From contig NZ_CP109499.1 of assembly GCF_036231965.1 (NCBI RefSeq), forward strand, positions 7,502,001-7,566,000: 64,000 bases of DNA. Direction: 5' to 3'. Positions 25,047 through 34,552 of the stretch are shown one piece after another; the stretch's first letter is position 1; each line of letters begins with the position of its first letter. A model generated the notes under the pieces. That model saw only the letters and a program-made list of their open reading frames with translations, did no database searches and was not told where the DNA came from. The stretch is from Streptomyces sp. NBC_01428 (lineage in GTDB: Bacteria; Actinomycetota; Actinomycetes; Streptomycetales; Streptomycetaceae). The position numbers and the translations under genes are program-made.

Positions 25047-25193
25047 ATGACCGCGAACTCCGCCACCGCCTCCCGTCTCCGTGCCCGCACCGGCGGCCCC
25101 CGGGAGGACGGCCCGAAGATCCTCGAACACGTGCTGGGCTGGACCCTGGTGATGGTCGTGGCGATGCTGGTGACCCAGCTCGGACTGTTCTGA
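25047..25193 (+). CDS. Small membrane protein, SCO1431 family
   Basis: A 48-residue protein with a charged N-terminus (RLRARTGGPREDGPK) and one hydrophobic helix, LGWTLVMVVAMLVTQLGLF, running to the C-terminus. Single-pass, N-in topology is likely. I recognise it as the Streptomyces small-membrane-protein family named after SCO1431, which fits the neighbourhood. Function is unknown. It is divergent from the M1 peptidase gene and followed immediately by a triple 16-bp repeat. Confidence 0.75.
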   Translation: MTANSATASRLRARTGGPREDGPKILEHVLGWTLVMVVAMLVTQLGLF

Positions 25194-25241
25194 GCCCAGG
25201 GCGGAGGCCGCCCAGGGCGGAGGCTGCCGAGCGCGGAGGCC
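25194..25241 (+). repeat. Three tandem 16-bp repeats after the small membrane gene
   Basis: Copies begin at 25194, 25210 and 25226. The first reads GCCCAGGGCGGAGGCC, the second differs at the last base, and the third at three positions. They start directly after the stop codon of the 48-residue gene. No hairpin forms within a unit. The remaining 170 bp to the TetR gene contain a CATACT box at 25368-25373 that could be its -10 element. Confidence 0.75.
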
Positions 25242-25411
25242 GTCGATGCCACCCGCGCCCCAACCGCGCCCGCGCCCGCAACCGCCCCCGCACTGTCGGC
25301 CGAGCGCCGGTCCGGGCGCCGCACGCATCGTTGATCGCGTGCGACTGAACGGTCGCCACGGTTCTGCCATACTGCGGATGTTCCGTCGGCAGTCGGAGAC
25401 CAGGGCCGGAA

Positions 25412-26071
25412 TTGAATAATAGTCAACAGCATGAGGTCGAGCGCCCCCGTGCGCGCGGCACCGACCGCTCACTGGCGCGTCGCGCCGAACTCATCGCCAT
25501 CGGGCGGAGGTTGTTCGCCGACACGTCCTACGACGCACTCTCCATGGACGACATCGCACGGCAGGCACACGTCGCCAAGGGGCTGATCTACTACTACTTC
25601 AAGTCCAAGCGCGGCTACTACCTCGCCATCGTCGAGGACTCCGTCGCGGACCTCGTGTCACGCGCCGCGAGCGGCCTCGAACTCCCCCCGGTGGAGCGGG
25701 TCCACCGCACCATCGACGGCTACCTCCGCTACGCCGAGCACAACCAGGCCGCCTACCGCACCATCATCGCGGGCGGTGTCGGCTTCGATGCCGAGGTGCA
25801 GTCGATCCGGGAGGGCGTCCGCGAGGTGATCGTCGAGACGATCGCCGAAGGGGCGTACGGCCGGGGCGGGATCGGGCCGTTGCCGCGCATCGCGCTCCTC
25901 GGCTGGCTGCACGGTGTCGAGGGGGCCACCCTCGACTGGATCGGCCACCAGACGGTGTCGCGCGACATCATGCGGGAGCTGCTGGTCAAGATGCTCGGCG
26001 GCACGATGCGCGCGATCGAGGAGATCGACCCCTCGTACGCCGCGCCGCCGGACGCCCGCAGGGACGGCTGA
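25412..26071 (+). CDS. TetR-family transcriptional regulator
   Basis: A 219-residue TetR-type regulator. The helix-turn-helix is at residues about 25-72, with FADTSYDALSMDDIARQAHV and the typical VAKGLIYYYFKSKRGYYLAI. The C-terminal ligand and dimer domain has the TetR_C motif region IDGYLRYAEHNQAAYRTIIA. A TTG at 25412 gives the best fit to family length, with GGGCCGGA before it; a true ATG in frame is not present nearby. No obvious target gene is adjacent: the convergent chitinase has its own regulation and the small membrane gene lies upstream. Ligand unknown. Confidence 0.85.
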   Translation: MNNSQQHEVERPRARGTDRSLARRAELIAIGRRLFADTSYDALSMDDIARQAHVAKGLIYYYFKSKRGYYLAIVEDSVADLVSRAASGLELPPVERVHRTIDGYLRYAEHNQAAYRTIIAGGVGFDAEVQSIREGVREVIVETIAEGAYGRGGIGPLPRIALLGWLHGVEGATLDWIGHQTVSRDIMRELLVKMLGGTMRAIEEIDPSYAAPPDARRDG

Positions 26072-26114
26072 AGCGCGCGCGACGCCCCGCGCGGCCCACG
26101 CGGTTCATGCGGAA

Positions 26115-26144
26115 GGGGCGGGCACCGTGACCGGCGTCCGCCCC
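26115..26144. terminator. Terminator between tetR and the chitinase gene
   Basis: GGGGCGG (26115-26121) pairs with CCGCCCC (26138-26144) in the 92-bp gap between the two convergent genes, with further GC pairing inside the loop. Confidence 0.6.
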
Positions 26145-26163
26145 GACTCGCTTGCTGTGAAGG

Positions 26164-27474
<1,311 letters not shown>

Positions 27475-27585
27475 CGGTTCTCCTCGTGGGGGAGGGGAGC
27501 GTGGGGTGTTCGTGCCGGGACCTGCCGACGGCCGTGAGGGGCCGTCCCATGCCGATGGGCATGAACGCGGTGAGGCGTTGGGGGA

Positions 27586-27627
27586 ACCCTAGGAGGACTA
27601 GACCACTGCGTCAATGGTTCGGACCAA
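27586..27627 (-). promoter_or_regulatory. Chitinase promoter with paired 12-bp repeats
   Basis: On the minus strand: TTGGTCCGAACC (27627-27616), TTGACG as -35 (27614-27609), TGGTCTAGTCCT (27605-27594), TAGGGT as -10 (27591-27586). The spacer is 17 bp. The repeats overlap the core promoter as in known Streptomyces chitinase genes, where they mediate chitin induction and glucose repression, and they resemble DasR boxes (TGGTCTAGACCA core). The predicted start near 27579 gives a leader of about 105 bases. Confidence 0.85.
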
Positions 27628-28017
27628 TTCCCCGTCGTGCAGGTCGAGGCCGCCAACTCCCCCTGTCGGACTACGGAATTGCATGCGTCGCTGCCCCAAC
27701 AGGGCCGGCCCGAGGCGCGGAAGGGGAGGCCGTCCGTGGTGCCGAGCGGGTCCGTCGGGGATCGGTGGCAGGCACCGGGACGGGTTCTTGGGCGGGCGTC
27801 ACGGGTGCCCCCGCTGTCGCCGCCCGGGCGGGGTCCTCCCCGTGCGCTCGGGCCGGGGAGAAGGGCTCTCGCGCGAGCTCCGGTGAGGGGATGGTCGCCC
27901 GTGATGCCGAACGGGCCGGCCTGATCCGCTCCGCGTGGTCGGCGGTCCAGCGAGCGGCGACGTCACCGACGTGCGGTCCGTGGCCCGCGGTCCATGGTCC
28001 GCGGTTCGGGCGCTCGG
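27628..28017. other. Gap with no supported gene
   Basis: This 390-bp stretch between the chitinase promoter and the next leftward gene is GC-rich with no ORF showing consistent codon bias on either strand. Near its right end there are several GGTCC-N-GG repeats (27970-28010). I see no promoter or RNA structure I would defend. Confidence 0.4.
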
Positions 28018-28482
28018 TCAGCGAGCGGCGCCCTGCGGGTCCCGGCCCGCGCCCGCGCCGAGATCCCCGCGCGGGCCCCGATGCGCTCCGAAACCGCCCT
28101 GCGGGTCCGGCCCCACGCCGAACTCGCCGCGCCGGTCCGGGGTCACACCGAACTCGTTGCGCGGATCCCTGGATGCGTTGAACTGCCCCTCGTTCCGCCC
28201 CTCGCGGACCGGGACGAAACGCGGTTCACCGCGCGGGTCCTGGCCTGCGCCGAAGGCGCTGTACCCGTACATCGCCGACGGTGCCGACAGGCGCACCCAC
28301 TCCGGGTCGTGGCGCCCCGGGAGCGTGCGGCCGCGGTCGGCCCACGCCCGCATCAGGGCGCGGTAGATGGGCGGATCCGGCACGGGCGGAGCCTGCGGCG
28401 GGGGTGCACGGTGAACCGATTCTGCCGGAACCGGGACGAGGATCCGGCGTCGACGCCCGGTCGCAGCCTGGGTGGGGTTCAT
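28018..28482 (-). CDS. Hypothetical protein with Gly/Arg/Pro repeat tail
   Basis: Unrecognised, 154 residues. The first 75 residues look like a genuine small domain: a Pro-rich start, then PPIYRALMRAWADRGRTLPG and DPEWVRLSAPS. The second half is low complexity, built from degenerate units of about 10-11 residues, DPRNEFGVTP, DRRGEFGVGP, DPQGGFGAHR and GPRGDLGAGA, ending DPQGAAR. Each unit has an acidic-Pro-Arg/Gln-Gly head and a Phe-Gly core. No signal peptide. The ATG at 28482 has no clear ribosome site, so a shorter form or leaderless start is possible. The repeat tail suggests recent expansion by slippage. Confidence 0.55.
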   Translation of the reverse strand: MNPTQAATGRRRRILVPVPAESVHRAPPPQAPPVPDPPIYRALMRAWADRGRTLPGRHDPEWVRLSAPSAMYGYSAFGAGQDPRGEPRFVPVREGRNEGQFNASRDPRNEFGVTPDRRGEFGVGPDPQGGFGAHRGPRGDLGAGAGRDPQGAAR

Positions 28483-28681
28483 ACCGGGGCAACGGTGCGG
28501 CGGGCGGACAGGTCACCCGCCCGCGGATTCGGGTGTGCGTTCGCGACGGACCCCGTGCGGGGTGCCGGCCGCGCACACGGTGTCTGGCCCCCGACCCTCA
28601 TCTGACGTACCGTCAACTCTGCCGCCGGGGGCCGTACCCCTCCGGGCGACGTCAACTGCCGCGCGCCCAGGGAGGCATGCC

Positions 28682-29794
28682 GTGACCGACGACCGCCCCG
28701 TTCCCCTCGACGAATACCCCGTGCACCAGGTCCCGCTGTCCATGAAGCACGTGGCCGGCGGCGACCGGAACGCCTACGACCGCTGCATCTTCCACGTCCT
28801 CGACCACGCGGGCCGCGCCCTGCTCATCCTCGGCCTCGGCGTCTACCCGAACGTCGGGGTGATCGACGCCTACGCCACCCTGCGGCTCGGCGACCGCCTG
28901 CACGCCGTCCGTGCCTCGGACGCGCTCGGCGACGACCGTATGGACCTCGCCGTCGGCCCCTTCCGGATCACCGTCGAGGAGCCGCTGCGCCGGTTCCGGC
29001 TGCGGTCCGACGACGAGTCCCTCGCGTACGACCTCACCTGGACGGCCGACTTCCCCGCCCTGTGGGAGCCGCACCACGTCCAGCGCCGCGGCGGCCGGCT
29101 CACCCTGGAGGGCCGCCGCTTCGTCCAGGCGGGCGGCGTCGAGGGCGTCATCCGGGTCGACGGCGACGAGATCCCGGTCGCCGCGGGGGAGTGGACCGGC
29201 ACCCGGGACCGCAGTTGGGGAGTGCGGCCGATCCCGGGCGAGGAGGGCGGCCGGCTCGCCGCCGAGAACCCGGCCGAGGGGTTCCACTGGATCTGGTGCC
29301 CGGTGCGGTTCGAGGACCGCTTCCTGATGGTCGTCGTCCAGGAGGACGCCGACGGGTACCGCACCCTAAACGACGCGACCCTCGTGCGCGACGGTCACCG
29401 GGACCGCCAACTCGGCTGGCCGCAGGCCGACATCACCTACACCTCAGGCACGCGTCGGCCCACCTCCGCGGTCCTCCACCTCACCGACCCGCGGGACCGC
29501 GAACCGCTGGAGCTGGGCGTCGAGGTGCTCTGCTCGTCGCCGCTCGCGATCGGCGCGGGATATCCGCCCGCCGACGACTGGCAGCACGGCACCTGGCGGG
29601 GCCGCGGGTGGACCGACCGGCGCGTCCACGACCTCGCCGACCCGGCCGCCCACCCCCTCGCCGGCTACGGGGTGACCGACCACGCCGCCCGCTTCACCCT
29701 CGACGGGCAGGTCGGACACGGGATCTTCGAACACGGCTCGTTCGGCCGCCACGACCCGAGCGGCTTCACCGGGTTCGACTCGGTCGCCCCCTGA
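28682..29794 (+). CDS. Uncharacterised protein paired with a phosphotransferase
   Basis: A 370-residue cytoplasmic protein rich in beta strands, starting at GTG 28682 with AGGGAGGC upstream. I do not recognise a characterised family. Notable segments are SMKHVAGGDRNAYDRCIF near the start, GVYPNVGVIDAYATLR, the central EWTGTRDRSWGVRPIPG, and HWIWCPVRFEDRFLMVVVQE. The GTRDRSWG region resembles proteins related to hydroxyneurosporene synthase/AttH-type lipocalin-like folds, but this is a loose likeness. The next gene, 13 bp downstream, is an APH-type phosphotransferase, and the two probably act together on a small hydrophobic or polyol substrate. That role is inference. Confidence 0.7.
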   Translation: MTDDRPVPLDEYPVHQVPLSMKHVAGGDRNAYDRCIFHVLDHAGRALLILGLGVYPNVGVIDAYATLRLGDRLHAVRASDALGDDRMDLAVGPFRITVEEPLRRFRLRSDDESLAYDLTWTADFPALWEPHHVQRRGGRLTLEGRRFVQAGGVEGVIRVDGDEIPVAAGEWTGTRDRSWGVRPIPGEEGGRLAAENPAEGFHWIWCPVRFEDRFLMVVVQEDADGYRTLNDATLVRDGHRDRQLGWPQADITYTSGTRRPTSAVLHLTDPRDREPLELGVEVLCSSPLAIGAGYPPADDWQHGTWRGRGWTDRRVHDLADPAAHPLAGYGVTDHAARFTLDGQVGHGIFEHGSFGRHDPSGFTGFDSVAP

Positions 29795-29807
29795 GAGGAG
29801 TGGCGCG

Positions 29808-30920
29808 ATGGCCACGGCACCCCGCCCGCGCACGACCACCCGCGACCCCGGAGAACTCGCCCGGCGCCTGACGACCTGGCTCGACGCCCGCCTCCCGGGC
29901 GCCAGAGCGGTGGACGTGCGGGTCCCCGAGTCCAACGGCATGTCCAGCGAGACCCTGCTCTTCGACATCGACCACCCCGAACCGCCCCTGAGGGCCTGCG
30001 TGTTGAGGGCCGCCGCCGACCCCGCCGCCTACAGCGTGTTCCCGGTGTACGACATGGCCCGGCAGTACCGCACGATGCGCCTGGTCGCCGAACACAGCGA
30101 CCTGCCGGTCCCTCGGGTGCGCTGGCTGGAGGAGGACCCCGGCCCGCTCGGGGTGCCCTTCTTCGTGATGGAGCGCGTCCCCGGACGCGTCCCTCCGGAC
30201 GTCATGCCCTACACGTACGAAGGCAACTGGCTGCACGCGGCGAGCGAGCCCGAACGCGAGCACCTGGAGGCGGCGTCCGTCGCGCTGATCGCCCGACTGC
30301 ACGACCACGTCCCCGTGCGGGGAGCGGACTTCCTGAACCTGCCGGGTGACGGAAGCCCGCTGCGCCGCCATGTGACAGCCCAACGCGCCTACTACGCCTG
30401 GGTGATCCACGGACTGGCACCCTCACCGCTCGTCGAGAGCGCCTTCGATCGGATCGAGGAACTGTGGCCGCGCGACGAGGGCGAGGCGGTGCTCAACTGG
30501 GGCGACGCACGCATCGGCAACGTCATCTACGACGGGTTCGACCCGGTCGCGGTGCTGGACTGGGAGATGGCGGCGCCCGCCCCGCGCGAGGTCGACCTCG
30601 GCTGGACCGTCTACCTGCACCGCTTCTTCCAGGACCTGACCGAGGGCTTCGGGCAGCCGGGGCTGCCCGCGTTCCTGCGCCGCGACCGCGTCGAGGCCCG
30701 CTACGCCCGGCTCACCGGACACACGCCACGCGACATGGACTTCTACACGCTCTACGCCGCGCTGCGGCACGCGATCGTCATGCTGCGCATCGCCTACCGC
30801 CAGGCGCACTTCGGTGAGGTGGCCGTCCCGCGGGACCCGGACACGCTGATCCTGCACCACGACAGCCTGCGGGCCATGGTGCAGGGCAGCTACTGGAACG
30901 GGCCGGGCGTCGACCGGTGA
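29808..30920 (+). CDS. Phosphotransferase, APH/ACAD11-like kinase fold
   Basis: A 370-residue aminoglycoside-phosphotransferase-fold enzyme. The N-lobe has SNGMSSETLLFDID and the hinge FFVMERVPGRVPPDVMPY. The catalytic loop reads LNWGDARIGNVIYDG, with Trp replacing the usual His before Gly-Asp, as in the group near ACAD11 and hydroxyacyl kinases. The metal Asp is in VAVLDWEMAAPAPREVDLGW. It starts 13 bp after the preceding unknown gene, so they form an operon. True antibiotic phosphorylation is unlikely; members of this group phosphorylate small metabolites. Confidence 0.82.
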   Translation: MATAPRPRTTTRDPGELARRLTTWLDARLPGARAVDVRVPESNGMSSETLLFDIDHPEPPLRACVLRAAADPAAYSVFPVYDMARQYRTMRLVAEHSDLPVPRVRWLEEDPGPLGVPFFVMERVPGRVPPDVMPYTYEGNWLHAASEPEREHLEAASVALIARLHDHVPVRGADFLNLPGDGSPLRRHVTAQRAYYAWVIHGLAPSPLVESAFDRIEELWPRDEGEAVLNWGDARIGNVIYDGFDPVAVLDWEMAAPAPREVDLGWTVYLHRFFQDLTEGFGQPGLPAFLRRDRVEARYARLTGHTPRDMDFYTLYAALRHAIVMLRIAYRQAHFGEVAVPRDPDTLILHHDSLRAMVQGSYWNGPGVDR

Positions 30921-30933
30921 ACGAGCCTGCCGT

Positions 30934-31374
30934 TCAGGCGGCCTGATCCCGCATCAGCGGGACGACACGGACCGGGCGTGAGCCGGGTCCACCCACGTGG
31001 GAGAACGGCTGCGTCCGCCAGTCGAGGCCCTGAGGGAGCGTCAACAGCAGGGCCGTGTCCTGCTCCTGGGGCTCCACGGACTCGTCGGCCGGCCTCGCGT
31101 CGGCGGCCGTGCGGCCCGTGCCCGAGCAGACCGTGAGCCCGAACGGGTTCCACGGAGAGGCACACAGCGCGTGCTCCGGCAGGACCTCCTCGTCCGCCAG
31201 GAGCGCGATCGGCTGCGCGCAGTCCGGGCAGATCACCCGGTACATCTCGAAAGTGTCGTACGCGTCGAACTCGTCACCGTCCAGAGCGTCGGATTCGACA
31301 CCCTCCGGCTCGGGTTCGAGTGCGGGCTCCTGCCGCTTGGGCGCGGTACGACCAGGGCGCTTAAGACTCTGCAT
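30934..31374 (-). CDS. Hypothetical protein with a CxxC motif
   Basis: A 146-residue conserved Streptomyces protein without an assigned function. The first 35 residues are basic then acidic and disordered (LKRPGRTAPKRQEPALEPEP). The core is EMYRVICPDCAQPIALLADEEVLPEHALCASPWNPFGLTVC, written here as two parts around the CPDC pair near residue 52; with later cysteines it could bind zinc. The ATG at 31374 has GGGGAGAA before it. It is convergent with the phosphotransferase, 13 bp away, and divergent from an Lrp regulator. Confidence 0.65.
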   Translation of the reverse strand: MQSLKRPGRTAPKRQEPALEPEPEGVESDALDGDEFDAYDTFEMYRVICPDCAQPIALLADEEVLPEHALCASPWNPFGLTVCSGTGRTAADARPADESVEPQEQDTALLLTLPQGLDWRTQPFSHVGGPGSRPVRVVPLMRDQAA

Positions 31375-31523
31375 GGGATTCTCCCCCTCGGGTGGGCCGA
31401 CAAGGCGCTGCGACCTCGACCACAGCAAGCACTTCCCGTCCCGTCTCTGCGGTAATCACGAGAACATCACGGACCCGGTTGCATCCATGTGGCGTTCGTC
31501 ACATGTCGCCCGCAGGTGCCTGG

Positions 31524-31545
31524 CCGGGCGGATCTGTCCGCCCGG
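31524..31545. other. Perfect 9-bp hairpin between divergent genes
   Basis: CCGGGCGGA (31524-31532) and TCCGCCCGG (31537-31545) flank a TCTG loop. It lies between divergent genes, so it is not a simple terminator. It could be an operator, possibly for the Lrp-type regulator next to it. The surrounding 31430-31600 is AT-richer than average. Confidence 0.45.
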
Positions 31546-31639
31546 TGGCGCAGACGTGACTCTAAGCCACATCACAAACCGGCTATGACCTGCGCCGCCG
31601 AGTACCCCGGGGATCAAGGGCCCTGTAGGTTCTTGCGCC

Positions 31640-32080
31640 ATGGAGGAGCTGGACCGACAGATCGTGCAGCTGCTCGTCGCAGACGGGCGGATGAGTTACA
31701 CCGACTTGGGCAAGGCCACGGGCCTGTCCACGTCCGCCGTGCACCAGCGGGTGCGCCGGCTGGAGCAGCGTGGCGTCATCCGCGGCTACGCCGCCGTCGT
31801 CGACCCGGAGTCCGTCGGGCTGCCCCTGACCGCCTTCATCTCGGTGAAGCCGTTCGACCCGAGCGCGCCGGACGACATCGCCGAACGCCTCGCGGGCGTA
31901 CCGGAGATCGAGGCCTGCCACAGCGTGGCGGGCGACGAGAACTACATCCTCAAGGTGCGTGTCTCCACCCCGCACGAGCTGGAGGAACTCCTGGCGCGGC
32001 TGCGCAGCCTCGCCGGCGTGTCGACCCGCACGACGGTCGTCCTGTCGACCCCGTACGAAGCGCGCCCCCCGCGCATCTGA
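31640..32080 (+). CDS. Lrp/AsnC-family regulator
   Basis: A 146-residue feast/famine-type regulator. An N-terminal helix-turn-helix (LDRQIVQLLVADGRMSYTDL, then GKATGLSTSAVHQRVRRLEQ) occupies residues 1-60. A RAM ligand-binding domain (PEIEACHSVAGDENYILKVR) fills residues about 65-140. No ribosome site precedes the ATG at 31640, but TAGGTT ends 8 bp upstream, so the mRNA may be leaderless. The neighbouring amidohydrolase begins 320 bp further on in the same direction and may be a target. Confidence 0.87.
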   Translation: MEELDRQIVQLLVADGRMSYTDLGKATGLSTSAVHQRVRRLEQRGVIRGYAAVVDPESVGLPLTAFISVKPFDPSAPDDIAERLAGVPEIEACHSVAGDENYILKVRVSTPHELEELLARLRSLAGVSTRTTVVLSTPYEARPPRI

Positions 32081-32399
32081 CCCCTCACGACGGACCGGGC
32101 GTGAGCCCGGGCCGGGAGTGAGCGCCGGTATCGGTCGGCCGCGACCCTCACCCGTTCCTTTGTTTCCGCGCCTGCCCGCGTCGTGCGCCCGTGCGCGCCT
32201 GTACGCGCGCGTGCGCGTGCGGGCGCACCGCGGACCGGGCGGGGCCCCTCCCGGGCCCCTCCAGGGCCTCCGCGGGCCCCATGGGACGCACGGCGGCCCT
32301 GTGTCACCGCCGCGGCGTGACAGGCCATGAAGGGGCCGGACCGCCCGCGGGCGACCACCCGGGCGAGAGCCGGTGCCGGGGAGGCGGGAGACTGGTCCC
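32081..32399. other. Gap with alternating purine-pyrimidine tract
   Basis: No gene is supported in these 319 bp. Bases 32200-32221 alternate purine and pyrimidine without interruption (TGTACGCGCGCGTGCGCGTGCG is split here: TGTACGCGCGC then GTGCGCGTGCG). Such tracts favour Z-DNA. Several GGGCCC-rich inverted repeats follow at 32235-32290 and may terminate the Lrp gene. Confidence 0.4.
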
Positions 32400-34016
32400 A
32401 TGAGTGAGAGCACCGCCCCGTCGGTCACCGTGCTGCTGCGCGGTGGAGAAGTCCACAGTCCCGCAGACCCCTTCGCCACCGCCATGGTCGTCGAGCGCGG
32501 CCAAGTCGCCTGGGTCGGCTCGGAGGGAGCCGCCGACGCCTTCGCCGCCGGGGTCGACGAGGTCGTGGACCTGGAAGGCGCCCTGGTGACCCCGGCGTTC
32601 ACGGACGCCCACGTGCACACGACCGCCACCGGTCTCGCGCTCACCGGCCTCGACCTGTCGGACGCGCCGTCCCTCGACGCCGCGCTCGCCCGGGTCCGCG
32701 AGTTCGCCGCGGCACGTCCCGCCGACCGGGTGCTGCTCGGCCACGGCTGGGACGCGGCCCGCTGGCCCGGCGGCCGGCCCCCGACCCGCGCCGAACTCGA
32801 CGAGGCCGCCGGCGGACGACCGCTCTACCTCTCCCGCATCGACGTGCACTCCGCCGTCGCCACCACCGCGCTCCTGGACCTGGTCGGCGGCGTCACGGCG
32901 AGCACCGGACACACGCCGGACGGCCCGCTGACCGGCGACGCCCACCACGTGGTGCGTGCCGCAGCCCTCGGCGCGATCGGCGGCGTCCAGCGCGCCGAGG
33001 CCCAGCGGGCCGCCCTCGCCCACGCCGCCTCGCTCGGCATCGGTTCCGTGCACGAGTGCGGCGGCCCCGAGATCTCCTCCGAGGACGACTTCACCGGCCT
33101 GCTGCGGCTCGCCGCCGAGGCGCCCGGCCCGCGCGTCGTCGGCTACTGGGCCGAGCGCGACGTCGACAAGGTGCGGGCCCTCGGCGCGGCCGGCGCGGCC
33201 GGCGACCTCTTCGTGGACGGCTCCCTCGGATCGCACACCGCCTGTCTGCACCAGCCCTACCTCGACGGGAACCACACCGGCGTCGCCCACCTCGACACGG
33301 ACGCCGTCGCCGCGCACGTCGTGGCCTGCACCGAGGCGGGCCTCCAGGCGGGCTTCCACGCCATCGGGGACGCCGCCGTGGCCTCCGTGGTCGACGGCGT
33401 CCGCGCCGCCGCGGAGAAGGTCGGCCTGGCCCGCGTCCGCGCCGCACGGCACCGGATCGAACACGCCGAGATGCTCACCCCGGAGACCGTCGCGGGCTTC
33501 GCCGAACTGGGCCTCACCGCCTCCGTCCAGCCCGCCTTCGACGCGCTCTGGGGCGGCGAGGACGGCATGTACGCCCAGCGACTCGGCGCCGAACGCGCCC
33601 GCACACTCAACCCCTTCGCCTCCCTGCTCCGCGCCGGCGTACCGCTGGCCTTCGGCTCCGACAGCCCCGTCACCCCGCTCGACCCGTGGGGCACCGTCCG
33701 GGCCGCGGCCTTCCACCGCACCCCCGAGCACCGGGTTTCGGTCCGCGCCGCCTTCACGGCCCACACCCGGGGCGGCTGGCGGGCCGTCGGACGTGACGAC
33801 GCCGGCGTGCTGGTGCCGGGCGCGCCCGCCGACTACGCCGTGTGGCGCACCGCCGAGCTGGTCGTGCAGGCCCCCGACGACCGGGTCGCGCGCTGGTCCA
33901 CCGACCCGCGTTCGGGCACCCCGGGACTGCCCGATCTGACCCCCGGGAACGACCTGCCCGTCTGTCTGCGCACCGTGGTCGGCGGACGGACGGTATTCGT
34001 ACGGCCTAACGAGTGA
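32400..34016 (+). CDS. Amidohydrolase family 3 protein (YtcJ-like)
   Basis: A 538-residue metal-dependent hydrolase. Motif I, TDAHVHTTATG, near residue 67, gives the HxH metal ligands. Later ligands are in GFHAIGDAAV near 320 and RHRIEHAEML near 355, with the final Asp in FGSDSPVTPLDPWG near 420. This is the arrangement of YtcJ and N-substituted formamide deformylases. The N- and C-terminal strands form the small beta sandwich. The ATG at 32400 has GGGAGG upstream. The substrate is unknown; amides or formamides are typical of the family. Confidence 0.85.
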   Translation: MSESTAPSVTVLLRGGEVHSPADPFATAMVVERGQVAWVGSEGAADAFAAGVDEVVDLEGALVTPAFTDAHVHTTATGLALTGLDLSDAPSLDAALARVREFAAARPADRVLLGHGWDAARWPGGRPPTRAELDEAAGGRPLYLSRIDVHSAVATTALLDLVGGVTASTGHTPDGPLTGDAHHVVRAAALGAIGGVQRAEAQRAALAHAASLGIGSVHECGGPEISSEDDFTGLLRLAAEAPGPRVVGYWAERDVDKVRALGAAGAAGDLFVDGSLGSHTACLHQPYLDGNHTGVAHLDTDAVAAHVVACTEAGLQAGFHAIGDAAVASVVDGVRAAAEKVGLARVRAARHRIEHAEMLTPETVAGFAELGLTASVQPAFDALWGGEDGMYAQRLGAERARTLNPFASLLRAGVPLAFGSDSPVTPLDPWGTVRAAAFHRTPEHRVSVRAAFTAHTRGGWRAVGRDDAGVLVPGAPADYAVWRTAELVVQAPDDRVARWSTDPRSGTPGLPDLTPGNDLPVCLRTVVGGRTVFVRPNE

Positions 34017-34125
34017 TGTCCCGGGGCCCCGCGGTCGCGACCACCGGCCGTCACGCCGTCGCGCGACCTGCGCATCCTCCGGGCCCACCAGGGGTGCTAC
34101 GGAGAACGCGCAGCTCACAGGGCGG

Positions 34126-34156
34126 TTGACAGCCGCCCGCAGCGTGCCGGTAGGTT
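34126..34156 (+). promoter_or_regulatory. Candidate promoter of the long ppm1 leader
   Basis: A perfect consensus -35, TTGACA (34126-34131), is followed by TAGGTT (34151-34156) after 19 bp. The -35 box sits in the loop of a small inverted repeat, GGGCGG (34120-34125) with CCGCCC (34133-34138). The spacing is longer than the ideal 17, so the promoter may need help or be regulated. Confidence 0.5.
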
Positions 34157-34552
34157 CGGCCGCGTCCACCACCGGACGTCCGACCGGGGAGCTTCCGCGC
34201 TGCCTCGCAGTGCCGCTGGGTCAGGGGTGGTGCGCCGCACCGGCGCACGGCCACTGGCAGCCAGGCCCAGCGCCCGCGCAGCGAGGCGAGGGAACGTTCC
34301 GACAAGTCGGCAGGTGCGACCCGGGTGGGGCCCGGACGTTCAGTAGACAACGGCTTTCGGTCGACCCGCAGCCAGCGGGTCCCTGGTCGGCCCGAAGGGC
34401 GCCGGGCCCCGATCCGCAGACGCGATGTCGCCTCCGCGCGACCCCTCTCCTCCGGCTCACCCGGATTCGACACCCCCGGCCGAACGCTGCGTCACAGCAG
34501 TGCAGGCCGGGCGCATTATGGTGGTCCCCTGCGTACGGACGAAGGGGCAGCA
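34157..34552 (+). ncRNA. Long structured leader or non-coding RNA before ppm1
   Basis: About 390 bases between the promoter-like element and the ppm1 start have no credible ORF but dense secondary structure. A nested element spans 34201-34288: TGCCTCGC with GCGAGGCG outside, CGCTGGG (34214-34220) with CCCAGCG (34266-34272), and inside it GTGCGCCG-CAC-CGGCGCAC (34230-34248). Further on are GGAACGTTCC (34291-34300), CCGGG/CCCGG (34321-34335), and GACCCGC/GCGGGTC (34363-34381). It matches none of RNase P, tmRNA, SRP RNA or the FMN switch. A regulatory leader or independent small RNA is possible. Confidence 0.5.

Noticed and set aside
34051..34473. Minus-strand 140-codon ORF in the ppm1 upstream gap
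   Set aside because: Composition is Arg/Gly-rich with no motif, and it covers the promoter and stable hairpins on the other strand.
34157..34552. RNase P RNA, tmRNA or SRP RNA
   Set aside because: None of the invariant cores was found: no GAGGAAAGTCC-type block for RNase P, no tmRNA tRNA-like ends, no SRP tetraloop region.
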